Shown here one piece after another: positions 21,333 to 34,167 of a DNA stretch of 64,000 nt (positions are counted from its first letter, which is position 1; the number at the start of each line of letters is the position of its first letter). The position numbers were made by a program, and so were the translations under genes. Below the pieces are notes generated by a model. The model was given only the letters and a program-made list of their open reading frames with translations, was not told the origin of the DNA and made no database searches. Source of the DNA: Clavelina lepadiformis (Eukaryota; Chordata; Ascidiacea; Aplousobranchia; Clavelinidae); contig NC_135240.1 in assembly GCF_947623445.1 (NCBI RefSeq), forward strand, positions 28,148,001 to 28,212,000. The letters run 5' to 3'.

Positions 21333-22155
21333 TAGGGTTGGATTATCCGGATAACGGTTAACTGATTAACCGCAGTTTTTTTTCTATCTGATATCCGGAT
21401 ATAATTCTGTCGGTTAACCGGCTAAAAGAGTATCGTTGCTAATGCGTTTTACACTTTTTAGTAAGTTTGAACATTCTTTGTTACGTAGAGGCTACTCCCG
21501 CTGAGCGCAATTAAACCTTTGTTCACACTTCTATTGTCTTATACTTTCAACTACGGTACTCGTAAAATGCACGAGTGAAATTTACTATCACGTCACAAAG
21601 AAAGCATAATGAATGATTCTTTTAATAGAAGACTGCATTCTCATGGCAAGGTAAAGTCTGTGAAGTGTCAGTTGATAAGCTTTGGCTACAACCTAGTTTG
21701 AATTGACTAAATTTAAGAGATGGAATTTAAACGTTTCAAAAGTGATAATCCAGTTTGGGGCTACTTTCGACGAGGGCAAAATTTGAAACCTGTGAAAACA
21801 CGATTTCTTGTAAAGGTGGATCTACAGGAGCAATGAGAAACCACCTTGGTTTAAAACATAAGGTCCCGTCTACAGGATTCCACAATTGATGCATTGTGCT
21901 TTATAAGGAGGGCGTTGCAGAAGCAGTGAACATTAAATTTGCGTGATTTTGCTCGTATTCGCTCGTACTGCGCGTGTACGTAGATCTACAATAAAACTGC
22001 GTAATGATTTTACAATCCATTTTTCATGCAAACCTCGTGAAATCTATTGTCTCACTTAGCAGTTATTATCCGGTTAACCGGTTAGATAAATTCCAAATAT
22101 ACGGATATATCCGTTATCCGGATAGTAAAAATTATTGATATCCGAACTAACCCTA
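21333..22155 (+). mobile_element. hAT element with BED-finger remnant, duplication CTGTGTAC
   Basis: The left end is TAGGGTTGGATTATCCGGAT and the right end is its diverged inverse, ending CTAACCCTA. Flanks are identical octamers CTGTGTAC (21325-21332 and 22156-22163). Inside, from about 21720 on the plus strand, a broken BED-type zinc finger is readable: SDNPVWGYFRR, then in a shifted frame SCKGGSTGAMRNHLGLKHK. BED fingers are the usual N-terminal DNA-binding domain of hAT transposases. The catalytic domain is absent. Subterminal CCGGTTAACCGG motifs are clustered at both ends. Confidence 0.9.
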
Positions 22156-22163
22156 CTGTGTAC

Positions 22164-23370
22164 CCCACGTTGTAATGTGTGTTATTTTTACTTTGCATTT
22201 GTCGCACACTTTGTCAAAATCTTGCTTTTTTAGTTAACAGTTTAAAAGTAAGATGTTACTTCGGCTAATAGGTTACATTATGTTGCGTTCACGTAAATAC
22301 AAGCTATTATGGACTGCTATGTATTCTGCGGCCAAGATACTTTAGTTAGAAAAACGAATTGGTTTTGATCGTGTTAAATTGACATAATCTGCGCATATAT
22401 CATGTGACATAAAAAAATGACTTCAATAAATGTTAATTGCAACACAGAACAAAGTCAAATATACTTGGTTAGGAACATCACCAAATAAGTACAAAAACAC
22501 GACAAATTATTGCTCTGATGAAATAATTCTGACATTTTGAACTTATTCCAATGAAGTTATTGTGTTATGATACAGCCAAGGTCTTTCAGAAAATGGCACG
22601 TTACCACCACCTTGTGGAAAAATTAAAGAGCTTTACTTGCCACTAAAGTTCGCACTCCAAAAGAATTCAAACAAAGGTGAAGCAAATAGAATTGAAAAAA
22701 GCTTTTGTGTGGCAACAAGGTGAAGATAGTAATGGTCCTCAACTACAGATGTTAAAATGGCGGCTTGCGCCCCTAGAAACAGGAATGGGCCTGATTAGTC
22801 ATGAAGCAGGTTAGAGCAAAATTTGCTCTAAGCAGCAAATAAGCACAGTAAGTTAACATTTCTGTTATCCTGTATTTAATATTTACTTGTTTTTCAAAAT
22901 ATTTTTGAGTTTAGTGGTCGTGCTGAAATTGAGGTATTCGTTTCTATCGGGTCGATTTTATAAATCCCGCCGCATTTGCCAAAGGTTTTTCCCGTACATC
23001 GTTTGTTTACGGGGATTTTATTTTTCTCACCTGGCCGTTACAGCGGTTAGCACTTTCGTTGCCCCACAAACAATAAAGCAAGACTACACGTACAGGTTGA
23101 AGATTCTAGACGCGTCGGCTTTTCAAGCTTGAGCGGTTTCACGAGCTATTTCAAGCTATGTTTCACGTATCACGTGCCCTTGTCACGCGACGTCAGAAAT
23201 CACATGAGCTAATACGTCATGGAGAGGATATTAGTCGCGCAATTGTTATAAGGGCAGTGCTGTTGTTTCCTATTCATTCTACGTGAAAACGATTTGTACG
23301 GTTACAGATAGTTTATTTAGATTTTGCTGCTCTTTCGTTGATATTTGTTAGAAGTTTGTTTGCTACGAAA
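22164..23370. other. Upstream region of syntenin
   Basis: No separate gene is supported. Within 250 bp of the syntenin start there are ACGTCA-type sites (near 23190 and 23215) that could bind CREB/ATF factors. No clear TATA box was found. Confidence 0.35.
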
Positions 23371-26074
23371 ATGTCTCTTTATCCATCGCTTGAAGATATG
23401 AAAGTGGACCAGGCCATTCGGGTAAGCTTCGGTTTTAGACTTTGCATTGATCTTAGTAAATTCCGCATTAACCCATATACAATTACAGAAAGTGTTAAAA
23501 CTTTAGCATGTAAATGACTGTTGGCTGGCCAATCAGTTCAGCTGCATTAATTATTGTTGTTGTTTAAATAATATCTTTTAAAACACGGGTCTAGTTATTA
23601 CAGTATACCAATGACAATTAAGTTCTGTTACAGCCTTATTGTGTTCACATTAAAACACTTTTTGGGTCTAGTATACTATTGCGCAATTAGATCACGTCAC
23701 AATTTAAATAGCTGGAAACTAGTATACAAAGGCATCTTGTGGTTGTGCGTTGTATACTAGACCTACATATATGTTACCATTTCATATCAAATTACATGAC
23801 AGTGTTTGAGACCAAATTACATGACAGTGTTTGAATGTTGATTACATAATATTTGTGTAGCCCAGGGTTTCTCAACGGGGGGTGTTCTATGGGGGCCACG
23901 ACCAGATGCCTCACTAGTGAGCTATAGTGTAGTGGTAGGGTAAGATGGGGCAAAGGGGACACAAGTTTCTCTTGTATTTGTGCTTCTGTGCAAAATTAGT
24001 GGCATGAAGGCTACTGCACATGCAGTAGTGAAGTAAAAAGTGTTTTGCAATCAACAATCAGCAGTTTTTATTGATGACCACAACACCACCGATTTTGAGG
24101 GTCATTGTAAGGGAGCCACGAACCATAAAAGGTTGAGAAGCATCGGTGTAGCCTATGCTTTAAGCACAATATCTGATACATTTACATTAAGCCAGCCTCC
24201 AATGTTTTACTGCCTTCATTTATTGCATTGGTCTCAGGACAATGCTGAGACCTTACAGCTTTTGGTGTCGAGTTACATCAACATAATATAATCTGTTGAC
24301 AATTTTCTTGAAGGCCCAGACACAACAACACCAGGATCATGCAATGGCTCTCAACATGCAGCAACAAGAGATGGCTGCTGCCGGGGTTCCACCCCGGGCA
24401 CCCTCTCACCCAGCTGCCTCGCAAGGTAACCGTGCCGGTTCGTGAATTCCAAACTTCCTCTTGCTGTTTATTACCTTTCTATTAGTCTCATGCTTACCCA
24501 TTGTTTGTGTGCTGCGGAAATGTATTATTTCTTCAGTGTGATCAAATTTGTCCGAACAAAAACAAACTTGTAACATTTTATGACTTTAGGCGGCCCGTCA
24601 CCTGTCGCCAGCTTGTACCCGTCCCTGGATGAGTATATGGGCATGAATCTTCAGTCTGACGAGGTTCGACAAAATCTTGCAGTTATTCCATCACAGCCCT
24701 ATCAAGTACCAGCTGTTGTCACACAAAGACCGTCACAGATCACAGGTGGATTGGACATTTTTCCTCACTATGAGCTTTCGTTATTTCAAGCAGCAATTTT
24801 AATCTTTGATATTTTCCTGTTCGACAGGCATGGTGGCCCCAGTCAGTACCCAGGGCATAATAGGAATGCAGAGAGCTGAGGTGAAGCAGGGAATAAGAAT
24901 GCTCATTTTGTGCAAGGACGGAAAGGGGAAGATGGGTTTAAGGATCAAGTCTGTCAGCAAAGTAGGGCATGGTTATTTATTTCTTAAGTATTTAACTTCG
25001 CTTACTCTGAACTACAGCATTCTTCGCTATTACAATGAAACCAATAAATAAGAATTATTGGCATTATTACTTAACAAAAATTGTGGTGTATCCTTCAACA
25101 GTTGGTGTATTTGTATTTACTTAATTAACAATTGTTGTTTATGTATTTCAGTCGACTTATTTCTTAATTTCCTTTTTCAGGGCATTTTTGTTGCTTACGT
25201 GAGCAAAGGTTCCCCAGCTGCGATGGCAGGTTTAAGATTCGGAGACCAAATCTTGCAAATTGACAATGAAACATTGGCTGGATACAGCACTGATAAAGTT
25301 CATAAAATATTAAAGAAGTGCAACCCGCAGAGAGTGGAGTTTGCTGTCAGGGACAGGTGATGAGATTTATTGACAATTACTTCAGTCCTTTGGTGCTGAT
25401 TGCTCAAGCTAGTGCTGTTGCATGTTTAGTTTCCTGGTGAATTTTCCAGAAAAATCTCACATCTTTTTTGTTTTTAGGCCGTTTGAAAGGACGATAACTT
25501 TGCAGAAAGATAGTTCTGGCCACGTTGGATTCGTGTTTAAGAATGCTAAGATCACATCATTGGTGAAAGACTCATCAGCAGCTCGAAATGGCCTCCTCAC
25601 TGATCATCAACTCTGCGAAGTGAACGGACAGTGTGTTATTGGCATGAAGGTAAGGTGGATATGGATTTTGTTTTTGCATCGTTCTGGTAGATCACATTCT
25701 ATCTCACACTGTCAATGGTATTTTTACGATCTTACTCTAAAACAATTTTATGATTTAATCGAACAGGACAAAGAGATCCAGGAAATAATGATCAGTGGTG
25801 GACTGACAGTCACTGTGACGATCATGCCAACTTTTGTGTACGAACATATCATTAAGAGGTTGGTTAGGTTGTTTGTGCATGTCGTAATGGTTGTATAATA
25901 AGTTAATAACCGACCACATAAATTGCACAACTTGCTTCTACTGTATTTGTGCCAGTTATTGTTAATTATTTATTAACCACCATATTCACCTGCGTGGATG
26001 TTAAACCAATGTTGTCACACAGCATGGGAAGCGGATTGCTCAAGGGTCAAGACCATTCGATACCGGATATCTGA
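23371..26074 (+). CDS. SDCBP: Syntenin, tandem PDZ scaffold
   Basis: Eight coding exons join in frame: 23371-23421, 24314-24425, 24590-24745, 24828-24961, 25181-25356, 25478-25649, 25767-25858 and 26023-26074. All introns are GT-AG, and the product is 314 residues. It starts [16 protein letters not shown], close to vertebrate syntenin-1. Two LYPSL motifs lie in the N-terminal region (exons 1 and 3), the type that binds ALIX. PDZ1 (about 125-208) has the carboxylate loop KMGLRIK. PDZ2 (about 211-290) has HVGFVFK and the conserved [11 protein letters not shown]. The short tail ends HSIPDI. Syntenins hold syndecan tails and phosphoinositides at membranes and take part in exosome formation. The length is close to the family norm (298 in human). 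The N-terminal region is glutamine- and alanine-rich and longer than in vertebrates. A hAT MITE sits in intron 1. AATAAA follows the stop at about 26106. Confidence 0.96.
23863..24145. mobile_element. hAT MITE in syntenin intron 1, duplication GTGTAGCC
   Basis: The termini CAGGGTTTCTCAACGGGG and GGTTGAGAAGCATCG are inverted counterparts. The octamer GTGTAGCC borders both ends (23855-23862 and 24146-24153). The element is 283 bp and non-coding. It does not disturb the splice sites of the intron. Confidence 0.9.
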
Positions 26075-28382
26075 GGACGGGGAATCTCTTCACGTGCAAT
26101 GTAAATAAAATTGTAAAAACGCCGAAGTTCGGAAGCAATATCTCAGCTCGTTGCTGCTTAGGGCTAATTTGTTGTTGTACAATTCTTTTTCGTTATGAAT
26201 TATACTTTTTGTCCATACTTGGAGGATTTAATGCGACTTCACAGAATAGAGATTACTGACAATCTGTAAGGCTTGGCTGCCTTGCAACTACTTCACTGCT
26301 TAATCGTGATTATAAGATTTCTTTTCCACTTTCTTATTTTTCATGATCACATATTATGCATGTTAGCCGGCTTGATCCACGCCTGATATACAGCTGTATA
26401 ACGCTGGGCTGAAGTATTTAGATATTTCTTATTTTAACTTTTTTTTAACTTTCATTACCCATGTTTGTTTTGCGTAAACTAAAAAATAAAAACGATCTGT
26501 ATTTATGTTTGTTTCTTGTACATTCGTCAAACAAAATAAATGAGGTTACTTGCCAAACTTGACCAACCACATATACACCTTGGCGTAATAATCACTTACT
26601 CGCCATCCGAACCAACAATTGGGCAAAATTGACGGAACTAAGCGTCGTTATGCGCCGTGGATCTGAAAAGATTTCGGTTGAGTAGGAGAATGACAAAACC
26701 TGAATCTTAATCCCAGAATTCATACCTGACAACTTTTGTGAAGAAATTTAAGTGCGCCTCGACTGCAATGGCAGTACCGTTGGAAGCTGGCAGGCTGACG
26801 TATTTGAGCCGTCGTCTTTCCGGACTGCATACCGAGCCCGAGATCTTTGAGAAATTATGAGCGTAAAATCTAATCTATTTATGCAAATAAACTTATTTGT
26901 CTGCACATTATACTTTGACGACTTTTTCAGTAGGCTACTGATTTTGTTATTGTTTCATTGTGCGAACAGCACCTTCTGAATTAAGCTGAAGGAAAAAATC
27001 CTCAGGATTTCAAATTCATGACTGTTTTGAGATTAATTGAAAATGCTACAACTTCCAGAATCACCTTAAAGCTAATTGGTTCGTTTTGTTGGACACCTGA
27101 AATAGTTGTACGAAGACTACGGACTCATAGCTCTGTTTCTGTAGCTGCGTAATAACGTTTCAGATTAAACAGGGCCTCGAGTAAGTTTGCTGAAACAACC
27201 AGGACAATACACAGTGGGAAAAGAATTTATTCTGCTCAGAGAAGAAATACAACAACAAGGTAATGGAAGGAGGTGAAGTCTCTGCTTCAAGGTCGACGGA
27301 ATGACAAAAGCACAATTATCGTAATTACAACCTGGCTTGTGTAGTCGGTGCAGGTCTTACATAGCTGTGACCTCTTCTTTCTTGCAGCCACCAAATGCTC
27401 GTCTCTAGCCATGGACCCGCAATACCAGGAGCTCTGCGCGCTATCGTGACGTGTTTAGGTTTAGGGCGTCGTCATTATGACGTGATTTTTACGATGTTTT
27501 GCCACGAATCTGTCAGCTTAGTATTACTTAGTATAGAAATATATATTTGACTTAAAAGCATTATCAGTTTTTTTAGGGAAAATACAGAATTTGCAGCAAA
27601 ACTAGTAACTGGCGACTGGGCTCATACGAAGCTATGAAGAATTAAAAACTAGAAAAACCTAAAAATTCTAAAAACGGTAAAAATTATCGCTCTGGCAAAA
27701 CCATTTATAAAACGTAGGGTGTCATTCACTTGACCAAGTTAACGAAATCTGTAGTATCTAATCCGATTGAACCACGGCCCAGTTTGGCCAGTTTTTTTTG
27801 GTGACTTCGCAGCACCTCGCAATGTCTTCAGTGACACGCCTCAGTTGTAAATTTCGCAATCGTCCTTTTAACTGGATTCGTATTGACTAAAAACTGATGA
27901 CACTTGAAATATATATTTCTACACTTGCACCGAGCTAGCAGGTGGGTGGGAGATGACATTTTATCATCTGAGTTCTACTTCACCGGATCTTCGGCTCATA
28001 TCCAGCGTGAGCCTCAAGGCTCATTAATCGGGATTACGTCATAGAATGAGGGGTGAAAAGGGTCATTCCCAACAATTAATTTTTCGCCTTGAGCTTTTGC
28101 TGTGATGTCATAAATAAGAAATGAAAAGTCAAAGCTTTTCCGCATCGACTTCATGGCCATAATGTAAAGTGTAAGATTGCAGGAATAAAAATACTTTGAA
28201 GTCGCAGTTCCCAATAAAATCATCTCACAACAGGTCACGATCTGCCGAGTAAGATATCGACGAACGCTGTGGACATCGAAGCAGCCTTTGGGACAACCCC
28301 GGTCGTAGGACAGCGGCAGCCGTTTTAATATAATATAAAAAAATTAAAGTGATTTGGTCCGGGCTGGAAGCACCTCTGCAAA
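26075..28382. other. Spacer between syntenin and DDI1 (convergent genes)
   Basis: The 3' ends of the two genes face each other across 2.3 kb. Poly(A)-type hexamers occur at about 26106 and 26486 on the plus strand. I see no further gene or repeat structure. Confidence 0.4.
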
Positions 28383-31300
28383 TTATCTGCTCATGTTCTT
28401 CATCGCCAGGCTGACCGCGGCCCTCTCTACGTCACCGTTCGTCATTCTGAGTTCGTCCTCGGCCGCACTGCGGGGAAACCCCATTGCTACCAACTGTTCG
28501 ACCTTGTCTCGGTTCACGCTTGCCTGCCCACTAGTGGTCGATTTGGGAACCTTTGCGGCCGGCGCTGATGACGTCGGAGCTTCATTTCCTTGGTCATGCT
28601 TCGACGCTTCTGCGGCAGATTCCTGCAGAACATCAGAGGTAATATGATTACATCATAAAACATGTCATTGTTGCATCACAGAGAGAGAAGACAATTTACC
28701 AGCAAAGCTTTGTTAATCTCTGCTTCTTCATTCTCGGCGTCGTCATTCTTTGATTCCTGAACGAAGTCAATGCAAATGGTTAAAATTGTCAAATGTGAAG
28801 TTGAGAGCAGAATCCACGCATTTCGACTTTCGAAAACTATTGCAAACAACTTCATCACATAGATATCACATTATTTAATGCAAATTTAGCTCTGTAGGCA
28901 CCAGAATTGCTTTGTTAATGCTGGATTCGTCATTGTTCATGGACTCGTTGTTTGAGGTTGGGTCGTGGAGGCGGCCGTGTGAAGGAAGCTCGTTTTCTGA
29001 CAAAAACGTCGTCTTCGTGATTGTCGTGCCGATGATCAAGGAATTCTCTCTGAGGTCGATCACACACAGATGCCTGAAATTGTTCACACTCAATTAAAGC
29101 TAGGATATGTCATACAGTTGCATGTATTTGCTCTCATCAACTGCAGATCAACATAACCGGCATCAACAACTAACCACGTCACGCTTCTAAAACTTTCAGA
29201 TTTTTTCATTCACCGCAATTTGCCTTCAATTATACATAGATAGTCATCAAAGCATCAACTGTCAGCAATAAGTGAGTCAATGAAATCACTGTGATACCTT
29301 CTCAACATATCCAAGCCGAGTAAAACGTCCATCGGTTGATCCTCCAGGATTGAGAAAGAGCACTGGAGGAAAACATCCTCTATCTGGATCTGTGCCAAGT
29401 GAATGCGTCCGACAATTTTCTGAGTCCCGACACCTTTCGCGATTCCTTCCCATCTTCTGTCGACGAGTCTCATAATATTGCACCGATCTGCACATGCCGT
29501 GCTCATTATGGTCATCTGTGCGCCAGAATCCACGAATGCTGGTAATTTGAAACAAAACGTGCATTATGACGTAACAAAACTGATATTACATCATAACTCA
29601 TAGAACATGTGCAATTGTACACTCCCACTTTAATGGAAATTCCACAATCATGTCACTTTCGAGATATTATTAAGTATATTTGTAAAATATTAGTGATTTC
29701 AAGTCATATTTGTGCTTGTTATAAGGAGAGCATGGCTTGATATTTAGTAATTAACTGATAATTGGTGATATTATATTTTTCATTTATAGCCTTGAAGTAT
29801 TTCATCATTTGCAAAAGATACCCATGACATAGATTTAAGCACAAACATGGAGGTTTTTAGGCCAAACGTTTCATAAAAGCTCTATGTTTTCTATCTCAAA
29901 CTGTCCGGTCACATTTGTCAGAGTCAGTCAAAACATCTCTTTATACAATCTCTTCATGCTATGGCACAGATCAAATCATAAACAATGACATTACCAGGAC
30001 ATTAGCCTTATGGGCAGCCTCATTGTGTGGATGAATCCCATCGTTAATAAACAATGGATGCCCAGTGGACAACCATTCAGCTTAATTTTGAACCTTCAAG
30101 GCAAAATCTGATTACAATGACATGAGACACCAATAGAAATTGGGACATGTTATAGCCACACTTACTCAGGTAATCCCTTAAAATTTTCTGACATCACATA
30201 ATTCCAGGAAATACAACAGTTTGCAGGAGGAACACGCCAGAAATGGTGGCACAATAAAATTTTACCTTTAACGTGATGTCCGTTGACCCTGAGATTGATC
30301 CAGAGCATGACAACCTGGCCGAAGCTCTCTGGCGCCTCCTCAATGGCCATGTTCATGTTTTCTTCGATGTTCTTCTTCTCGATCGCTTCTGCAATTTTCT
30401 TCTGCACTTCAAGATCAAACGGGTTGGCGTTCATCAGCTCCATTCTCTCCTTCTCAGCTTTCATATTTGCATCCCTGCATGAACAGCGGGATTCAAAATG
30501 TCATCAAGGTGCACTTGTTCAACCAATCGGTCAATTCTATGGTTGATGCTGAAATTGAACCTGATTTTTCCGAGCTCTGTTGAGAAACGCTGAATATCAC
30601 CACTTATCAGGGCTTCAGCGAGTTGTGGATTTCGCTCCTTGAGGAGGGCGAGGTTGTGAGGGCTGTTGAGGAACCAGGACCTCAGTGTCGCAGGATCATC
30701 CATGTTTGGTCGTTGTGAGGAATGTGCTTGCTGCGACGATGACGCTGATGATGGTCTGCTGGGCACCTTTCGTAATAACAACACTGGTTAAAATGCTTAA
30801 GCATATTCCATGAGGGTAACTTCCAAATCATAAACAGAAATCTAAAGTGTCACAGTGATATGATGCCAGTAGGCTCCATGTGAAATAGATGTTTATACAA
30901 AACTTTCTTTTGTTTCTTTGACGTTTCCGTCATAATTCATTATTTTCTCAGAACTAGAGCAAACGATAAAAAGGAAAAATTTCTCCAATCGCTAATATGA
31001 CTCGAGCAGAGTGAATGAAATACACGAACACAAAATTTCCTGCCAATGAGCGAGACATAAAAACATTCAACAACTCACTACTGCAAGCATTTGAGCTCAA
31101 TATTACCATAGTTTTAGCAAAAAGCAAGATATCTATGGCCTATCTAGCTTTATGATGAGTAGATATTTGCCTGGTTTGCAAGTTACCTTAACATTGCTGA
31201 AATCAATGCGAGGAACACTTCCTGTGGCTTGGCTTGGTAAGTTTTGAGGTAGAACGGCTGTTTGCAAAAGAAACATGTCGTTGTCACGGACATCGTACGA

Positions 31301-31477
31301 CCCCAGAGACTTTTCGTTATCTAAGAGTTCCTGGCTGTTGAGGAAGACTTTCATCTGTGGGACGGATACTCCACATTCAACGGAACAAAGAGCCTTGAAA
31401 TCCTGCAGCAGTAAGTCGAGACCAATGTCCAGGCTGAAGTGTTTGTCTTTTGAAGGGCAGTAAACATTCACAATCAT
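28383..31477 (-). CDS. DDI1: DDI1-type ubiquitin-directed aspartic protease
   Basis: Seven coding exons join in frame on the minus strand: 31477-31187, 30766-30561, 30474-30266, 29538-29298, 29073-28902, 28756-28700 and 28622-28383. They give 471 residues. The order is a ubiquitin-like domain ([19 protein letters not shown], residues 1-75), a helical middle region with [19 protein letters not shown], then the retropepsin-like domain. Its catalytic DSGAQ is near residue 240, followed by [13 protein letters not shown]-type sequence (here [13 protein letters not shown]) and LLGLDMLRR. Two ubiquitin-interacting motifs follow, and the protein ends in a UBA domain (about 428-471, [18 protein letters not shown]). 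DDI1/DDI2 proteins bind polyubiquitinated substrates, and in animals they cleave the transcription factor NRF1 (NFE2L1). Vertebrate DDI2 lacks the UBA, so this gene keeps the ancestral form seen in yeast Ddi1. The intron 1 acceptor is slightly weak but the frame is unambiguous. Confidence 0.95.
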
Positions 31478-34167
31478 GTTTGCAAATGAAAAGGTGATAT
31501 ACCTGGCTACTACTAACAAATGCTTTAAGAAAAAAGATTTTCAATTTATCTGCTTCAATAAAAAATTGTTATAAGTTTCAATCAGCCTTTTACACCACTG
31601 GTATGTTTCATTCTGCCGTAGTGGAAAGTGTAGTAACTGCACGCACGTGTAGACGCACAAGATTCATCAGTTTAAACAACAAACTTTTTTATCTTCATGC
31701 AAATGTTTATAATAAATAAATGAAGAAGCGCTGGTTATTTCACCGCCAATTTATGATAAACAAAGAATTGATGCTTTAGTAAATGTAAATGCCGTCACAT
31801 TAAAATTTTTGTCTTTGCACAAACGATTACTTATAAAAATCTGTTGTAAAAACTGTAGTCTAGTCGTTATGTGTACAAACCTCAAATGCCAAATTTTAAC
31901 ACAACACTTGGTAACTTACAAATGATATGAATAGACTAAGGACGAATGCGGACTTAAAATTGCTTACTTGACCAAATGTTGACTTTTTAGAGATGTAGCC
32001 TAGTTTGTGAAGGCTTTTCTTGAAAATCTGATAAATTCCCAAAGTAGGCTACTTTCTGAAATTTGACCTAGCCTAGTGTTTTTCATTAAGAATTCTCTTT
32101 TATTAAAACATTAAGCTTTCCTCGTTTTCCCAGTAACTTACTGCCCCTGCCCGCTTACTGGGATTTCAATCTAAAGCGTTGTGTTTCTGAAGCTTCCAAA
32201 CACGTCATAGCGGTAAGTGTGTCACGCATGACCTGGCATGCCGGCCAAGAATTTCGGTAAACAAAGAGAAGCTGTTTGCTTGAACACCAGTTTATAATAA
32301 ATCAAAAAAACTGCATGAGTTCTACGGGAAAATTTCCTTTCCGTGCACCGAATAAATAGAATACCTAAATTTGTGCCATGTCGCCGAAAATGGCGACGAC
32401 TAATAGTCTACTTTGTACACAGAATAAATCTGGCTTATGTCGCAAATTTTCCACTGGGGGAGCTGACATTTGTCAAAATTTGCGTTTATGAACACACGAT
32501 TTTTTCGTCGAAAACTGTCATGCTTTCCAGTGGGGCACGTCAATTGTCTACCTGTCGTCAATACCATAATACAAGTTATAATAGGCCTACAACTTATCAA
32601 GCACTTTTTAGACAGTGGCATTAAAACACAAACCTGCCTGATCGCAACATTTACTGACTTCAACGTTTCTAGTTGTCAAACTCACGAACTAGGCTGATAT
32701 TTTCCAGTTGTTTCAACAAAGAGACGAAATTTAGGTCATACTTTGCCGAATTTGGGAGCACAAAAGTAGGCCACAACAGGTTCAAGCAATTAAATTCTTA
32801 ATACTGGTTCAAAAGTCCACCGTAATGATCCTACTTTTTAACTGTTTAAAGCGAGCTTTCTCCATTTTCTTCTAAGCTATAATCTTTAATTATCAAATCA
32901 ACTGTTTTAAAAGGATCATCATTATTCGTATATATTATACCGTATTTTTACTTTGCTTTCTTTTATTCGGTTTCATTCGTCAGAACTTCACAGAAGTCAG
33001 TTGGACAGAAATCATTTGCCTTCACAAGTTTGTGTGGCAATTTCACTACCATCATTAAAATTTTACAAGATCATCATATTAAGTCTTCATCATTGCTGAT
33101 CGTGGTTAATCCAAATCAAAAATCTCTTACAAGATGTTCTTTGTGCAAAATCAACCACAGACATAGATATATATCTATAGCTATATCTAAACCGGTTAGC
33201 ATCTTAACTTTCGCTCAGTACAGTTAATGGCGAAAAATAAACAATACAACACAAAATACCGGTAACAAAGCGCGATACCTTTCCCCATTTCGGTCACTTA
33301 CTTTTGCTATAAATTGTAGGAGTAAATTAAACCTGTAAGTTAATGCTATTTGTCGCACGAAATAATAACGAGTTTTTACCTACTGCAGTAGCATTTGCAT
33401 CCAGTTATCCAACTCAAAGCTTAGTTGCCGTGCTAGTCAAGTAATATTTCAAGCAGTAATTTTTTGAGCAGCTCATATCAATTTGGATTTGCGCAAGTTC
33501 CGATTGACAGGCACATTTTTTCTAACTTTTTCTACATCGTGTTTCTGAAATTAGGGAATGTTCACCAGGACAACTAAACAGCAGCAAGCGTCGTTAATAT
33601 TTCGCACAAGCACATTACAGCGGTGGCGACACTGGGTTTCGAACACGGGCAGAATTATTGCGAGCACAGCATTTTAAAGACTCGGCTAGCGATTTTTCTG
33701 CAGTCATTTTTACTTTGCACTTCTTTCTTTTCATCCCAAAATCATCGGCAAAAAATTGTAAATTGGGTCTGGTTTACTGCATGTTAATATCTCTTATGTG
33801 CTTACAACAGGACCCATTAGAGAAGATTCTGCCAATTAGGTTTTTTGGGCTTTGTTCTGCTTGTAAATTGAATTTAATACTTTATTTACACGACTATCGT
33901 AAAACGTAAAAATGCTTTAAAAAATCCGAGAGTTCTCCAAACAAATCAACATCTATTCGAATATCTTGCAGCATCTTTTCAGAATATCCTAAACAACATA
34001 AAGAAACAAAAGTCTGCATATTTAAATGAAAACTAAGTAATCTACACCCAGCTTGCAATCTTTGTTTGTAAAGCAGCACCAATGCACAGTTGTTTTACGC
34101 ATTGCAATGAAAAGTGCAGTGTGCTAGGTCCATGTTTACTTCAAAACTCAAACAGTCGGCAGGGAAT
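31478..34167. other. Spacer upstream of DDI1, downstream of the LRR gene
   Basis: No gene is supported. A tRNA-like segment is listed separately at 33623-33692. The minus-strand frame at 33894-34082 follows a good acceptor (TATGTTGTTTAG) but does not join the LRR gene in phase. Confidence 0.4.
33623..33692 (-). ncRNA. tRNA-like segment, possibly a SINE head or tRNA fossil
   Basis: On the minus strand there is an A-box-like TAGCCGAGTC, about 35 bases later a B-box-like GTTCGAAACCC, then a GTCGCCACC end. The spacing resembles a tRNA promoter. The stems are poorly paired and the B box is off consensus, so a functional tRNA is unlikely. Confidence 0.3.

Noticed and set aside
33894-34082. Open frame after a good splice acceptor as a tail exon of the LRR gene
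   Set aside because: Joined to the transmembrane exon it gives a stop within three codons. The long frame is in another phase.
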